A DNA stretch of 15,665 bases from Calditrichota bacterium (lineage in GTDB: Bacteria; Zhuqueibacterota; Zhuqueibacteria; Residuimicrobiales; Krinioviventaceae), in the NCBI GenBank assembly GCA_003818595.1, contig RPQV01000023.1:1-15665 (forward strand), given 5' to 3'. The translations under genes were made by a program, and so were the position numbers. The notes beneath the pieces were generated by a model that ran no database searches, was not told the origin of the DNA, and worked only from the letters and a program-made list of their open reading frames with translations. The first letter of the stretch is position 1; every line of letters begins with the position of its first letter. Positions 1 through 6,750 of the stretch are shown piece after piece.

Positions 1-5
1 CCTGA

Positions 6-23
6 TAAAAACGTATGGTACGC
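6..23 (-). terminator. Possible weak intrinsic terminator after gcvT
   Basis: On the minus strand, 13 bases after the gcvT TGA, GCGTA-CCA-TACGT forms a five-pair stem (one G-U pair) with a 3-base loop, followed by TTTTTAT. The T tract is good but the stem is short, so efficiency is doubtful. Confidence 0.35.
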
Positions 24-36
24 ATAAAGTATTCGT

Positions 37-1122
37 TCACTTATGCTGATAAAATGGCGTTTTGACGATCTCCGCGGATTCTCTTTTACCACGAATGTCG
101 ATCTCGATGGTGCTCCCGATATTTGAAAATTCGGACTCGACATAGCCCATGCCGATTCCTTTTTCCAACATGGGAGAAAAGGTGCCGCTGGTTACAAATC
201 CGATCTTTTGTGGACCGCGATATAACTCGTAGCCATGGCGGGGAAAGGCTTTACCTTTGACCATAAAACCAACCAATTTGCGCGTGAGTCCTTGGTTTTT
301 GGCCTGAAGAATCGCCGCTTTGCCGATAAAATCGGGTTTGTCGAGTTTTGTGATCCAACCGAGTCCCGCTTCCAATGGATGAGTCGTCGCATCTATATCG
401 TTTCCATAGAGGCAGTATTTCATTTCCAGTCGGAGTGTATCTCGAGCGCCAAGGCCGATGGGTTCAATTTTATACGGTTCACCGATGGCCATCAGCGTGT
501 GCCAGATCTTTTCTGTATGCTCCGGCGCAAAGCAGAGTTCATAACCGAGTTCTCCGGTGTAGCCGGTTCGCGAGACAATCATCGGCACATCAGCCACCAC
601 TCCGCTCATGCTCCAATAAAAAGCAAGATCATCCAGCGGCAGCGAAGTCGCCTGCTGCAATAGATCTCGGGAGAACGGTCCCTGCAATGCCAGCAACGAG
701 AATTGATCACTCTGATTTTGCAAGACAACGTCATCTAAAAGATGGGATTTGGCCCAATTCCAGTCTTTCTCAACATTTGCCGCATTTACCACCATCATAT
801 AATAATCATCAAAACGGTAGACCAGCAGATCATCCACGATGCCGCCATTTTCATAGCACATGGCAGTATATTGAACTTGATTGACCTGCAGCTTGCTGAC
901 ATCATTTATGGTTATTTTTTGAAGAAAATCGAGGGCGTTTTTACCACGAACAATGAATTCTCCCATGTGAGAAACATCAAAAAGTCCCACCTGGGTTCTC
1001 ACGCAACGATGTTCTTGAAGAATCCCGGCATATTGAATCGGCATCCAATAGCCGGCAAATGGGGCCATTTTGGCGCCAAGCTCCAAATGGACAGAGTATA
1101 AAGCAGTTTTTTTAATATCCAC
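37..1122 (-). CDS. gcvT: Glycine cleavage system T protein (aminomethyltransferase)
   Basis: GcvT takes the aminomethyl group from lipoylated GcvH and passes its carbon to tetrahydrofolate, releasing ammonia. From the GTG at 1120-1122 the protein has 361 residues, the family norm. Family blocks in order are ALYSVHLELGAKMAPFAGYWMP at the N-terminus (GA.M..F.G motif), GLFDVSHMGE, the GGIVDDLLVYR folate/catalytic site with D97 and D98 (the family's essential Asp), LALQGP, SRTGYTGELGYEL, GLGARDTLRLE, and PLEAGLGW.TKL, then the C-terminal barrel domain with GFVTSGTFSP. The GTG at 1126-1128 would add two residues but leaves almost no space after the ribosome site. The gene is 190 bases from rseP and probably forms its own transcript. 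gcvH and gcvP are not in the window. A YgfZ-type paralogue is unlikely given the full GcvT motif set. Confidence 0.97.
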   Translation of the reverse strand: MDIKKTALYSVHLELGAKMAPFAGYWMPIQYAGILQEHRCVRTQVGLFDVSHMGEFIVRGKNALDFLQKITINDVSKLQVNQVQYTAMCYENGGIVDDLLVYRFDDYYMMVVNAANVEKDWNWAKSHLLDDVVLQNQSDQFSLLALQGPFSRDLLQQATSLPLDDLAFYWSMSGVVADVPMIVSRTGYTGELGYELCFAPEHTEKIWHTLMAIGEPYKIEPIGLGARDTLRLEMKYCLYGNDIDATTHPLEAGLGWITKLDKPDFIGKAAILQAKNQGLTRKLVGFMVKGKAFPRHGYELYRGPQKIGFVTSGTFSPMLEKGIGMGYVESEFSNIGSTIEIDIRGKRESAEIVKTPFYQHK

Positions 1123-1127
1123 ATTCA

Positions 1128-1136
1128 CTCCTTCCT
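1128..1136 (-). promoter_or_regulatory. Shine-Dalgarno site that decides the gcvT start
   Basis: On the minus strand the sequence reads AGGAAGGAG, whose last base is also the first base of a possible GTG start at 1126-1128. A second in-frame GTG at 1120-1122 is placed five bases after AAGGAG, a normal distance, so the second is preferred. Confidence 0.55.
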
Positions 1137-1171
1137 GACAGGTATCTTGAGGTATTCAATATCAGCGACAA

Positions 1172-1227
1172 AATGCGGCAAAACACTCTGATTCGACTCG
1201 ATCGATCAAATGGGGTTTGCCGACATT
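1172..1227 (-). other. Long imperfect hairpin in the rseP-gcvT intergenic leader
   Basis: The outer arms at 1172-1182 (AATGCGGCAAA) and 1216-1227 (TTTGCCGACATT) pair over 11 positions with a single bulged base. The interior holds a second hairpin, TGATTCGA (1189-1196) with TCGATCA (1202-1208), of 7 pairs with one bulged T and a 5-base loop. On the minus strand it lies just after the candidate gcvT promoter and about 50 bases before the gcvT ribosome site. It could be a cis-regulatory leader, or a terminator for rseP with a poor tail (CATTTTGTC). It does not resemble a glycine riboswitch. Confidence 0.5.
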
Positions 1228-1236
1228 CAGGCTGAA

Positions 1237-1265
1237 AAATTAGTATATATTTACCACACAGTCAA
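1237..1265 (-). promoter_or_regulatory. Candidate sigma-70-type promoter for gcvT
   Basis: On the minus strand TTGACT (plus 1260-1265; five of six to the -35 consensus) is followed 17 bases later by TAATTT (1237-1242). An overlapping TATACT (1242-1247) matches the -10 consensus better but is spaced badly. The AT-rich stretch fits a promoter, and it would give a leader of about 105 bases before gcvT. The -10 match is weak, so this is tentative. Confidence 0.35.
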
Positions 1266-1296
1266 GGGTAAATTTGGAAGCTGAAAATGGATCATC

Positions 1297-1319
1297 TCTG
1301 ACCATGATCTCAGGTCAGA
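1297..1319 (-). repeat. Perfect inverted repeat directly after the rseP stop codon
   Basis: TCTGACC at 1297-1303 and GGTCAGA at 1313-1319 form a perfect 7-base-pair stem with a 9-base loop. The repeat starts at the base next to the TAG. On the minus strand it is followed by mixed sequence and not a T run, so it is not a classical intrinsic terminator. It may be a 3'-end stabilising hairpin, or it may mark Rho-dependent termination at the end of the envelope operon. Confidence 0.5.
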
Positions 1320-2399
1320 CTATCTCCCCAATCTGAGAAAATCATTGATAATAACAAAAACCATCAGGGCTAAAAGCAATGCCATGCCGATCTGTTGAAC
1401 TGTCATTTTTATTTTGGTGGAAATCGGGCGTCTGATGATGGCTTCCAGGGTGAGCAGCACCAAATGTCCTCCATCCAGAACCGGAACAGGGAGTAGATTC
1501 AACAGTCCTAAATTAATGCTCAACACCGCCGCAAATGCAAGCAGATCACTGAATCCTCGCTTGGCCACCTGACCGGAGATTTCCGCAATTCGCAGCGGTC
1601 CGCCCAAGGCTTCCTTGGCGTTCACTTTGCCGCTGAACAGCAAAGCAAAAGATTTCAAGATCATATCAGTTTTATAGATCGTATTGGTGACGCCCAAGCT
1701 GACAGCCGTGAATGGCCCGACTTTTTCTTTTGTCATCACAGGACTGATTCCGATGAGACCGATATTGTTCATGGGGTCCAAAACCGGAGTCACGCGCGAG
1801 GTGAAGAGGGCGCCTTCGCGTTGCCATTCAATGTCAAGCTGTCGTTGAGGCGCATTATGGACAATGGTCAAGAGTTCCTGCCAGGTATTCACCGATTGGG
1901 CGTCGATGCGGGTGATGCGGTCACCGGACTGCAGACCGATCGAATCGGCCGGACTCTGCGGCATCACCGCCCCGACAACCGCATAGCTGGGTTCAGCAGG
2001 CATCTCAATACCGACGGTCATGAAGATAAAGGTATAGATCAATGCCGCCAGCAAAATATTGAACAGCGGACCGGCGAAAATGACCAGGAATCTCGCCCAA
2101 ATTGGTTTGGACATGAATTCGTGCGGTTCTCCTTTGATGTTTGCCGCATCCAGGCTTTCGTCAATCATGCCGGACATTTTGACGTAACCGCCCAGAGGAA
2201 CTGCGGAGATGCAATAGTCGGTATCGCCGATTTTTTTGCCAAACAGTCGGGGCGGGAAGCCGATCGAAAACCGCTCGACCCGAATACCAACCAATTTTGC
2301 CAGCAAGAAATGTCCCAATTCGTGCATAATCACCAACAGACCGATGATAAAAATGAAAGGGAGCCCATACGTCAACAATACATTGCCAATATTTTCCAT
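1320..2399 (-). CDS. rseP: Site-2 intramembrane zinc metalloprotease RseP (M50 family)
   Basis: RseP cleaves transmembrane substrates within the inner membrane, such as anti-sigma factors in envelope stress and leftover signal peptides. The 359 residues show a first membrane helix carrying the HELGH zinc motif (H26, E27, H30). They continue through GIRVERFSIGFPP, the PLGGYVKM loop (68-74), a second helix (about 102-131), one PDZ domain (about 139-208, with PADSIGLQSGDRI), the NLLPVPVLDGG zinc-ligand helix (301-311) and a last helix (about 335-352). E. coli RseP is about 450 residues with two PDZ domains; this one has a single PDZ, as in many non-proteobacterial homologues. The ATG at 2397-2399 has AGGAA six bases upstream. 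The gap before it (2400-2501) holds only this binding site and no promoter that I can defend. Its regulatory substrate is not in the window. Confidence 0.96.
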   Translation of the reverse strand: MENIGNVLLTYGLPFIFIIGLLVIMHELGHFLLAKLVGIRVERFSIGFPPRLFGKKIGDTDYCISAVPLGGYVKMSGMIDESLDAANIKGEPHEFMSKPIWARFLVIFAGPLFNILLAALIYTFIFMTVGIEMPAEPSYAVVGAVMPQSPADSIGLQSGDRITRIDAQSVNTWQELLTIVHNAPQRQLDIEWQREGALFTSRVTPVLDPMNNIGLIGISPVMTKEKVGPFTAVSLGVTNTIYKTDMILKSFALLFSGKVNAKEALGGPLRIAEISGQVAKRGFSDLLAFAAVLSINLGLLNLLPVPVLDGGHLVLLTLEAIIRRPISTKIKMTVQQIGMALLLALMVFVIINDFLRLGR

Positions 2400-2501
2400 T
2401 TTATTTTCCTAAATCCAAATGATCATCATTCATTATCGAACCAATTAGCTGTTGTTTTATCCAGCAAGGTGCTAGTAAGACGGTTTTATTAACGAAAAGA
2501 T

Positions 2502-3683
2502 TCAAGTTAAAATTCCAGTTGAGTGTGGAGAGAAATTTTCTGCAAACGATCGCGCCCACAGGTCTGCTTCAACAAGTTCCTCAGCCTGGGGGTGTTGCCG
2601 GTTTTTATGGGTTTCCAGAGCCGCCTGAACCAACGTTTCAATCTGATCGAACCGAATCGATCGCGATAGAAATCGTTGCACGGCAATTTCGTTCGCCGCA
2701 TTTAATACGGCCGGCGCCGTGCCGCCCTCCGCCAGCGCTTGATAAGCCAAAACCAGGCAACGGAATTTAGCCATATCCGGCAGCTCAAAAGTGAGTTCTT
2801 TCAAGACATTAAAATCCAGGCGGGGAAAATCAGCGGCGACTCTTCTCGGCCAGGTGAGGGCCAACTGAATGGGAATGCGCATATCCGGAACGCCCATTTG
2901 GGCTTTGATCGATCCTTCCTTAAATTCCACCATTGAATGGATAATCGATTGAGGATGAATGATAACACGGACTTGATCCGCCCGAACCCCGAATAATCGA
3001 CAGGCCTCGATCACCTCAAAACCTTTATTCATCATGGTCGCCGAATCGATGGTAATTTTTTTGCCCATGCGCCAATTCGGATGTGCGAGAGCGCGCTCGA
3101 CGGTGACATTTTTAAACTCGCTTTTTGGTAACGAACGAAATGGCCCGCCGGAAGCGGTCAAAATGATCGCTTCAATGCTCTGCGGATCTTCTCCCATGAG
3201 ACATTGAAAAACAGCACTATGCTCGCTGTCAATCGGCAAAATGTGGATCCCTTTTTTTGCCGCCAGATTCATCACCAATTCGCCGCCGATGACCAAGGTT
3301 TCTTTGTTGGCCAAGGCAATATCCCGGCCCAGCTCAATTGCAGCCAGTGTCGGCAGGAAACCAGCCGCGCCGACCACTGCATTCACGAGCATATCCCCTT
3401 CCGCGGCATTCACCAAATCAGTCAAGGCCTGAGCCCCGGTGAACAAAGATATCTTCATTTGTTCGAACTGAAGCAGTTCAACTGGAGAGACCATTCGGCC
3501 GCTGACTGCCGCATACTGAGGCTTGTGTGTCGCACATTGCTGCAGCAGCAGATCCACCTGATGATGAGTCGACAAGCCGACGATTCGAAATAAATCAGGA
3601 TTTTCTGTGACACAGCGCAGGCAGTTCAAACCGATTGAACCTGTAGCGCCCAGAATAACAAGACGTTTTGGGGATGGCATCAT
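2502..3683 (-). CDS. dxr: 1-deoxy-D-xylulose 5-phosphate reductoisomerase
   Basis: Dxr (IspC) converts DXP to 2-C-methyl-D-erythritol 4-phosphate with NADPH, the committed step of the MEP isoprenoid pathway. The 393 residues show the NADPH loop GATGSIG (12-18) and ALANKETLVIGGELV (123-137). Metal ligands are D152 and E154 in PIDSEHSA, and E223 in NKGFEVIEA. Also present are TASGGPFR, HPNW.MG (201-207; the flexible loop Trp is W204), KITIDSATMMNKG and a PQSIIHSMVEF block. The length equals the family norm. The ATG at 3681-3683 overlaps the upstream stop (TAATG), so expression is probably coupled to the octanoyltransferase. A second Met codon follows at once and could be used instead. rseP follows after 102 bases, as dxr-rseP often does, but the usual cdsA upstream is missing. 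Confidence 0.98.
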   Translation of the reverse strand: MMPSPKRLVILGATGSIGLNCLRCVTENPDLFRIVGLSTHHQVDLLLQQCATHKPQYAAVSGRMVSPVELLQFEQMKISLFTGAQALTDLVNAAEGDMLVNAVVGAAGFLPTLAAIELGRDIALANKETLVIGGELVMNLAAKKGIHILPIDSEHSAVFQCLMGEDPQSIEAIILTASGGPFRSLPKSEFKNVTVERALAHPNWRMGKKITIDSATMMNKGFEVIEACRLFGVRADQVRVIIHPQSIIHSMVEFKEGSIKAQMGVPDMRIPIQLALTWPRRVAADFPRLDFNVLKELTFELPDMAKFRCLVLAYQALAEGGTAPAVLNAANEIAVQRFLSRSIRFDQIETLVQAALETHKNRQHPQAEELVEADLWARSFAENFSPHSTGILT

Positions 3684-4519
3684 TAGTTTTCTAAAATGGC
3701 AAATTTAGAACGCAGTAATTCGCTCTGCTTCATTTCCTCATTGCTCAGTTGACCATCTGTAAACGAAATTCTCAACTCTTCGGCGAAACCTTGTCGCAAG
3801 GCGGCAATCATCTGCTGCCGAGTGACCGGCGTTCGTGTCAGTTGATTAATAGAGACCGTTTGCTTTTTCAAATATTGATGCACGCGATGACGCCATTGAT
3901 CATCATGCCCGGCCAGATAATGGGCAACTGCCAAATGTTCATCTCCCAAAAGGATAGACCCATGCTGCAGCACGGAATTATGGATCCGTCGCTGGGCGCT
4001 TCCGACCAACTTTCTTCCCTGAATGGCTATTTCATACTGAATGGATGACGCATAACATAATGTGGACAGTTCCCCCCGAGAAAATCCATCGGGAGTCTTT
4101 TTAGCCCGTTCAAAGTCGGCATCGATGTTCAGTGATTGCAAGGCGTGCACCAGACAGCGGCTGATGAATTCATAGACGCCAAAGATATCGAGTGCGAAAA
4201 ATGAACTGCTCGGCGGCAATATCACCGCGTAGGTCACTTCATTATCATGGAGAATGGCGCGTCCGCCTGTGGGGCGATACACCACATCGATTCCGTCTTG
4301 ACTACAGCGGAGTAGATCAATGTCTTTTTCTGATTGATGATAACCAAGTGATATCGTGGGACGTGACCACTGATATACGCGCAGAGTGGGCGGCGCAGGT
4401 TCTCTTCCAAGAACCTGAGTAATCGCCATATCCGCAGCCATATTTGTCGCGCCCGGCAATGGGCCGCTGTCAATGAAACGCCAAGGAGACGACTCGGCTG
4501 CAGCTGTTCCTGAGATCAC
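3683..4519 (-). CDS. Lipoate-protein ligase A family protein, probable LipM-type octanoyltransferase
   Basis: The 278-residue protein belongs to the LplA/LipB/BirA fold. It matches the LipM (octanoyl-ACP:protein N-octanoyltransferase) branch better than ATP-dependent lipoate ligases. It opens with WRFIDSGPLPGATNMA and has the RPTGGRAILHDNE binding loop (82-94). A Cys in STLCYASSIQYE (C155) matches the catalytic Cys of B. subtilis LipM, followed by the conserved Lys in GRKLVGSAQ (K170) and QHGSILL. It would move octanoate from ACP to a carrier protein such as GcvH; LipA then inserts sulfur. The GTG start at 4517-4519 lies one base after the lpxA stop. Another start could exist, since conserved sequence begins only at residue 13, but no in-frame ATG precedes the WRF motif. 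Its TAA shares one base with the dxr ATG. A LipL-type amidotransferase or true LplA remains possible, so I give no symbol. Confidence 0.88.
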   Translation of the reverse strand: MISGTAAAESSPWRFIDSGPLPGATNMAADMAITQVLGREPAPPTLRVYQWSRPTISLGYHQSEKDIDLLRCSQDGIDVVYRPTGGRAILHDNEVTYAVILPPSSSFFALDIFGVYEFISRCLVHALQSLNIDADFERAKKTPDGFSRGELSTLCYASSIQYEIAIQGRKLVGSAQRRIHNSVLQHGSILLGDEHLAVAHYLAGHDDQWRHRVHQYLKKQTVSINQLTRTPVTRQQMIAALRQGFAEELRISFTDGQLSNEEMKQSELLRSKFAILEN

Positions 4520-4520
4520 C

Positions 4521-5291
4521 CTAAATCAATCCCCTATCTGCCTTTTCAATAAACTGAAGCACATTCTGGACTTCTGGAGTCATGTTCACCTCAGTTTTTA
4601 TTTTCTCGACAGCCTGGGAGACGTTGAGATGGGAACGGTATAATAATCGGTAGGCTTTTTTGAGAGAGCTCATGGCCGCTTCAGAAAAACCTCTTCGTCG
4701 TAATCCGATCGAATTGAGTCCACAAAAGCGCAGAGGTTCTTCCGAAGCCAGGATGTAGGGAGGCACATCTTGAGTGGCGCGAAAGCCGCCGCCGATCATA
4801 ACATGTTGACCGATATGGCAAAACTGATGCACACCGGACAGTCCTCCGATGATCGCCCAGTCTTCGATCGTCACATGTCCGGCGATTTGCACAGAATTGG
4901 CGAGTATAACATTACTGCCGACAAAACAGTCGTGGGCAATATGAACATAAGCCATCAGCAGACAATTGGATCCTACGGTGCTTTTTCCACGCTCATGCGT
5001 GCCGCGATTCAGAGTACAGAATTCGCGCACGGTTGTATGATCACCGATCTCAAATGTGGTCATTTCTCCACCAAATTTTAAATCCTGGGGATGGGTGGCA
5101 ATGACCGCACCATTGTGAATTTTGCACCCCTGCCCGATTCGCGCGCCGGAAGCAAGCAGGACATTTGAAGCGATGGAGGTATCATCGCCGACTTCGACGT
5201 TATCCTCTACGATGGTAAAAGGACCGATGGTTACGTTAGTGCCCAGTTTGGCATTCGCATTTACGATGGCGGTTGGATGGATGGTTGTCAC
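4521..5291 (-). CDS. lpxA: Acyl-ACP--UDP-N-acetylglucosamine O-acyltransferase LpxA
   Basis: LpxA transfers a 3-hydroxyacyl chain from ACP to the 3-position of UDP-GlcNAc, the first step of lipid A synthesis. The 256 residues (E. coli 262) open with hexapeptide repeats starting at HPTAIV. They continue through QDLKFGGE (D70, K72) and AYVHIAHD, with catalytic H120 equivalent to E. coli H125. After that come HQFCHIGQHVMIGGG, QDVPPYILA, a GLRRRGF motif and a helical C-terminal domain. The acyl-chain ruler position (E. coli G173) appears to be G168 here. A Gly at that place goes with longer chains in E. coli, so a C10-type acceptor pocket is less likely. The start is a GTG at 5289-5291 with AAGGA seven bases upstream. 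It is 22 bases after lpxC-fabZ, and its stop is separated by one base from the start of the next gene, implying translational coupling. Confidence 0.97.
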   Translation of the reverse strand: MTTIHPTAIVNANAKLGTNVTIGPFTIVEDNVEVGDDTSIASNVLLASGARIGQGCKIHNGAVIATHPQDLKFGGEMTTFEIGDHTTVREFCTLNRGTHERGKSTVGSNCLLMAYVHIAHDCFVGSNVILANSVQIAGHVTIEDWAIIGGLSGVHQFCHIGQHVMIGGGFRATQDVPPYILASEEPLRFCGLNSIGLRRRGFSEAAMSSLKKAYRLLYRSHLNVSQAVEKIKTEVNMTPEVQNVLQFIEKADRGLI

Positions 5292-5313
5292 GATTTTATC
5301 CTTGGAGTAACCG

Positions 5314-6750
5314 TTATTTTTTCTCTCGGTCCACGACGGCAGCCATTAATTCAGCTTCACAAGCCAGTTGATCACCAACATAAGCACGACCGTACATTTT
5401 GGCCATAGAACGTCTGAAAGCGCTCATTTCGACTTCAAAACGCAGGGTATCGCCGGGAGTAATGGCGCGACGAAAACGGACATTATCAATACCGGTAAAA
5501 AGCACCAGCTTTTCAGTAGGTTCTGTTTGAGCATTCAGGAGTAAAATGCCACCGACTTGAGCCATTGCCTCAACAATCAGCACGCCCGGCATAATCGGGC
5601 GGCCGGGGAAATGACCTTGAAAGAAAGGCTCGTTGCGGGTGACATTCTTGATGCCAATTACGTGTTCGCCAGGAACCAGGTCAATAATTCGATCGACCAG
5701 CAAAAATGGATATCGATGGGGCAGAACGCGTTCTATCGCTTCTGCATCTAAAAAAACGCCTTTGCTGTCATCAGCCTGAAACCGTCGGCGAATCAGCTTT
5801 TTCTCATATTCTTTGCGGATGAGTTTGACCAGCTCCGCATTGGCGCCGTGACCAGAGCGCGCCGCCATGACATGTCCCTTGATCGGGACGCCCAACAGAG
5901 CCAAATCGCCGATCAGATCCAGCGCTTTGTGTCGAACGGGTTCATTATAATATCTTAGTTCTTTGCCGTTGAGAATTCCATTATTCGACAGGTTGACCTG
6001 TTCGTGAATACCGAATAAGGAGCGCAGCTCGGCCAATTCTGCTTTTTCCATATCACGATCGATAATGACGAGTGCATTGTCCACATTCCCGCCCTTGATC
6101 AATCCAGCACGCCATAATTGTTCAACTTCATGAAGAAAACAAAAAGTCCTGGCTGCAGCAAACTCGGTCGCAAACTCCTCATGCAGTGAATACATCGAAG
6201 TATATTGCGTCCCCAAAGCCGGATTTTTATAATCGATCATGAAGGTAATCCGGAATTCATCCGATGGAAAAACAACGATATCAATTCCTTTGGAAGGATC
6301 AGAATAAGTTATGGTCTTGTCAATGATCAGATAATCGCGCAAAGCTTCCTGTTCGACGAGGCCCGCTTTGAGCAACACTTCAACAAAGGGTAACGCGCTG
6401 CCGTCACCGACCGGAGGTTCGTTCCCGTTAACCTCGCAATATATATTATCAATTTCCAAACCGCTGATTGCCGCCAAAACGTGTTCAACGGTATGGATTT
6501 TAACATCACCAATACCAATGGTGGTACCCCGTGAGATGTCGATAACATGATCAACGTCCGCTTTAATTTCCGGAGCGGATTCCAAATCAACGCGTCGAAA
6601 GACGATGCCTGTGTTGACAGGTGCTGGTTTGAAGGTAATTTTAGTTTTATTTCCAGTATGCAGTCCTACACCGGTATAAGAAGCCTCTTCTTTGATGGTT
6701 TGCTGATTTTTCAGAAAATCCTCCTCATCACTTTTCCGTTTTTCGTGCAT
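5314..6750 (-). CDS. lpxC/fabZ: Bifunctional UDP-3-O-acyl-GlcNAc deacetylase / 3-hydroxyacyl-ACP dehydratase (LpxC-FabZ fusion)
   Basis: One 478-residue frame joins two enzymes. The N-terminal LpxC half (about 13-320) is the zinc deacetylase of the committed lipid A step. It shows GVGLHTG, the TVEH motif with catalytic E89 and zinc ligand H90, the RTF...GLIKGG block, VRHK.LD..GD with zinc ligands H274 and D278, and SGH (H301). The C-terminal FabZ half (about 332-478) dehydrates 3-hydroxyacyl-ACP in fatty acid synthesis. It has LPHRYPFLLVDR, GHFPGRP with catalytic H380, and E394 fourteen residues later in LIVEAMAQ. All key residues of both enzymes are present, so both activities are expected. 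This fusion is known from Bacteroidota and relatives. The start is open: ATG at 6750 adds 12 residues before the usual LpxC beginning, while a strong AGGAGG precedes an in-frame CTG at 6712-6714. lpxA follows after 22 bases. Confidence 0.96.
   Translation of the reverse strand: MHEKRKSDEEDFLKNQQTIKEEASYTGVGLHTGNKTKITFKPAPVNTGIVFRRVDLESAPEIKADVDHVIDISRGTTIGIGDVKIHTVEHVLAAISGLEIDNIYCEVNGNEPPVGDGSALPFVEVLLKAGLVEQEALRDYLIIDKTITYSDPSKGIDIVVFPSDEFRITFMIDYKNPALGTQYTSMYSLHEEFATEFAAARTFCFLHEVEQLWRAGLIKGGNVDNALVIIDRDMEKAELAELRSLFGIHEQVNLSNNGILNGKELRYYNEPVRHKALDLIGDLALLGVPIKGHVMAARSGHGANAELVKLIRKEYEKKLIRRRFQADDSKGVFLDAEAIERVLPHRYPFLLVDRIIDLVPGEHVIGIKNVTRNEPFFQGHFPGRPIMPGVLIVEAMAQVGGILLLNAQTEPTEKLVLFTGIDNVRFRRAITPGDTLRFEVEMSAFRRSMAKMYGRAYVGDQLACEAELMAAVVDREKK
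6720..6725 (-). promoter_or_regulatory. Strong Shine-Dalgarno site inside the annotated lpxC-fabZ N-terminus
   Basis: A perfect AGGAGG lies five bases before an in-frame CTG (6712-6714) and just after the lpxD stop (6728-6730). The ATG at 6748-6750 has only a weak GAAGAA upstream. The site also sits inside a five-codon reading frame (MRRIF) that opens with ATG in a TGATG overlap with the lpxD stop and ends at 6711. It therefore bears directly on where lpxC translation starts. Confidence 0.5.

Noticed and set aside
375..884. 169-codon plus-strand frame opposite gcvT
   Set aside because: Its composition (Ser/His/Pro/Arg-rich) is that of a shadow frame, and it lies wholly inside gcvT.
1129..1319. 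Glycine riboswitch ahead of gcvT
   Set aside because: The gap does not show the paired aptamers or their conserved purine-rich cores; only a two-tier hairpin is present.
1821..2492. 223-codon plus-strand frame across rseP and the gap before it
   Set aside because: It is antisense to a clear rseP, is rich in His/Gln/Asn/Arg as is typical of shadow frames, and has no domain. The real gene's motifs on the minus strand are complete.
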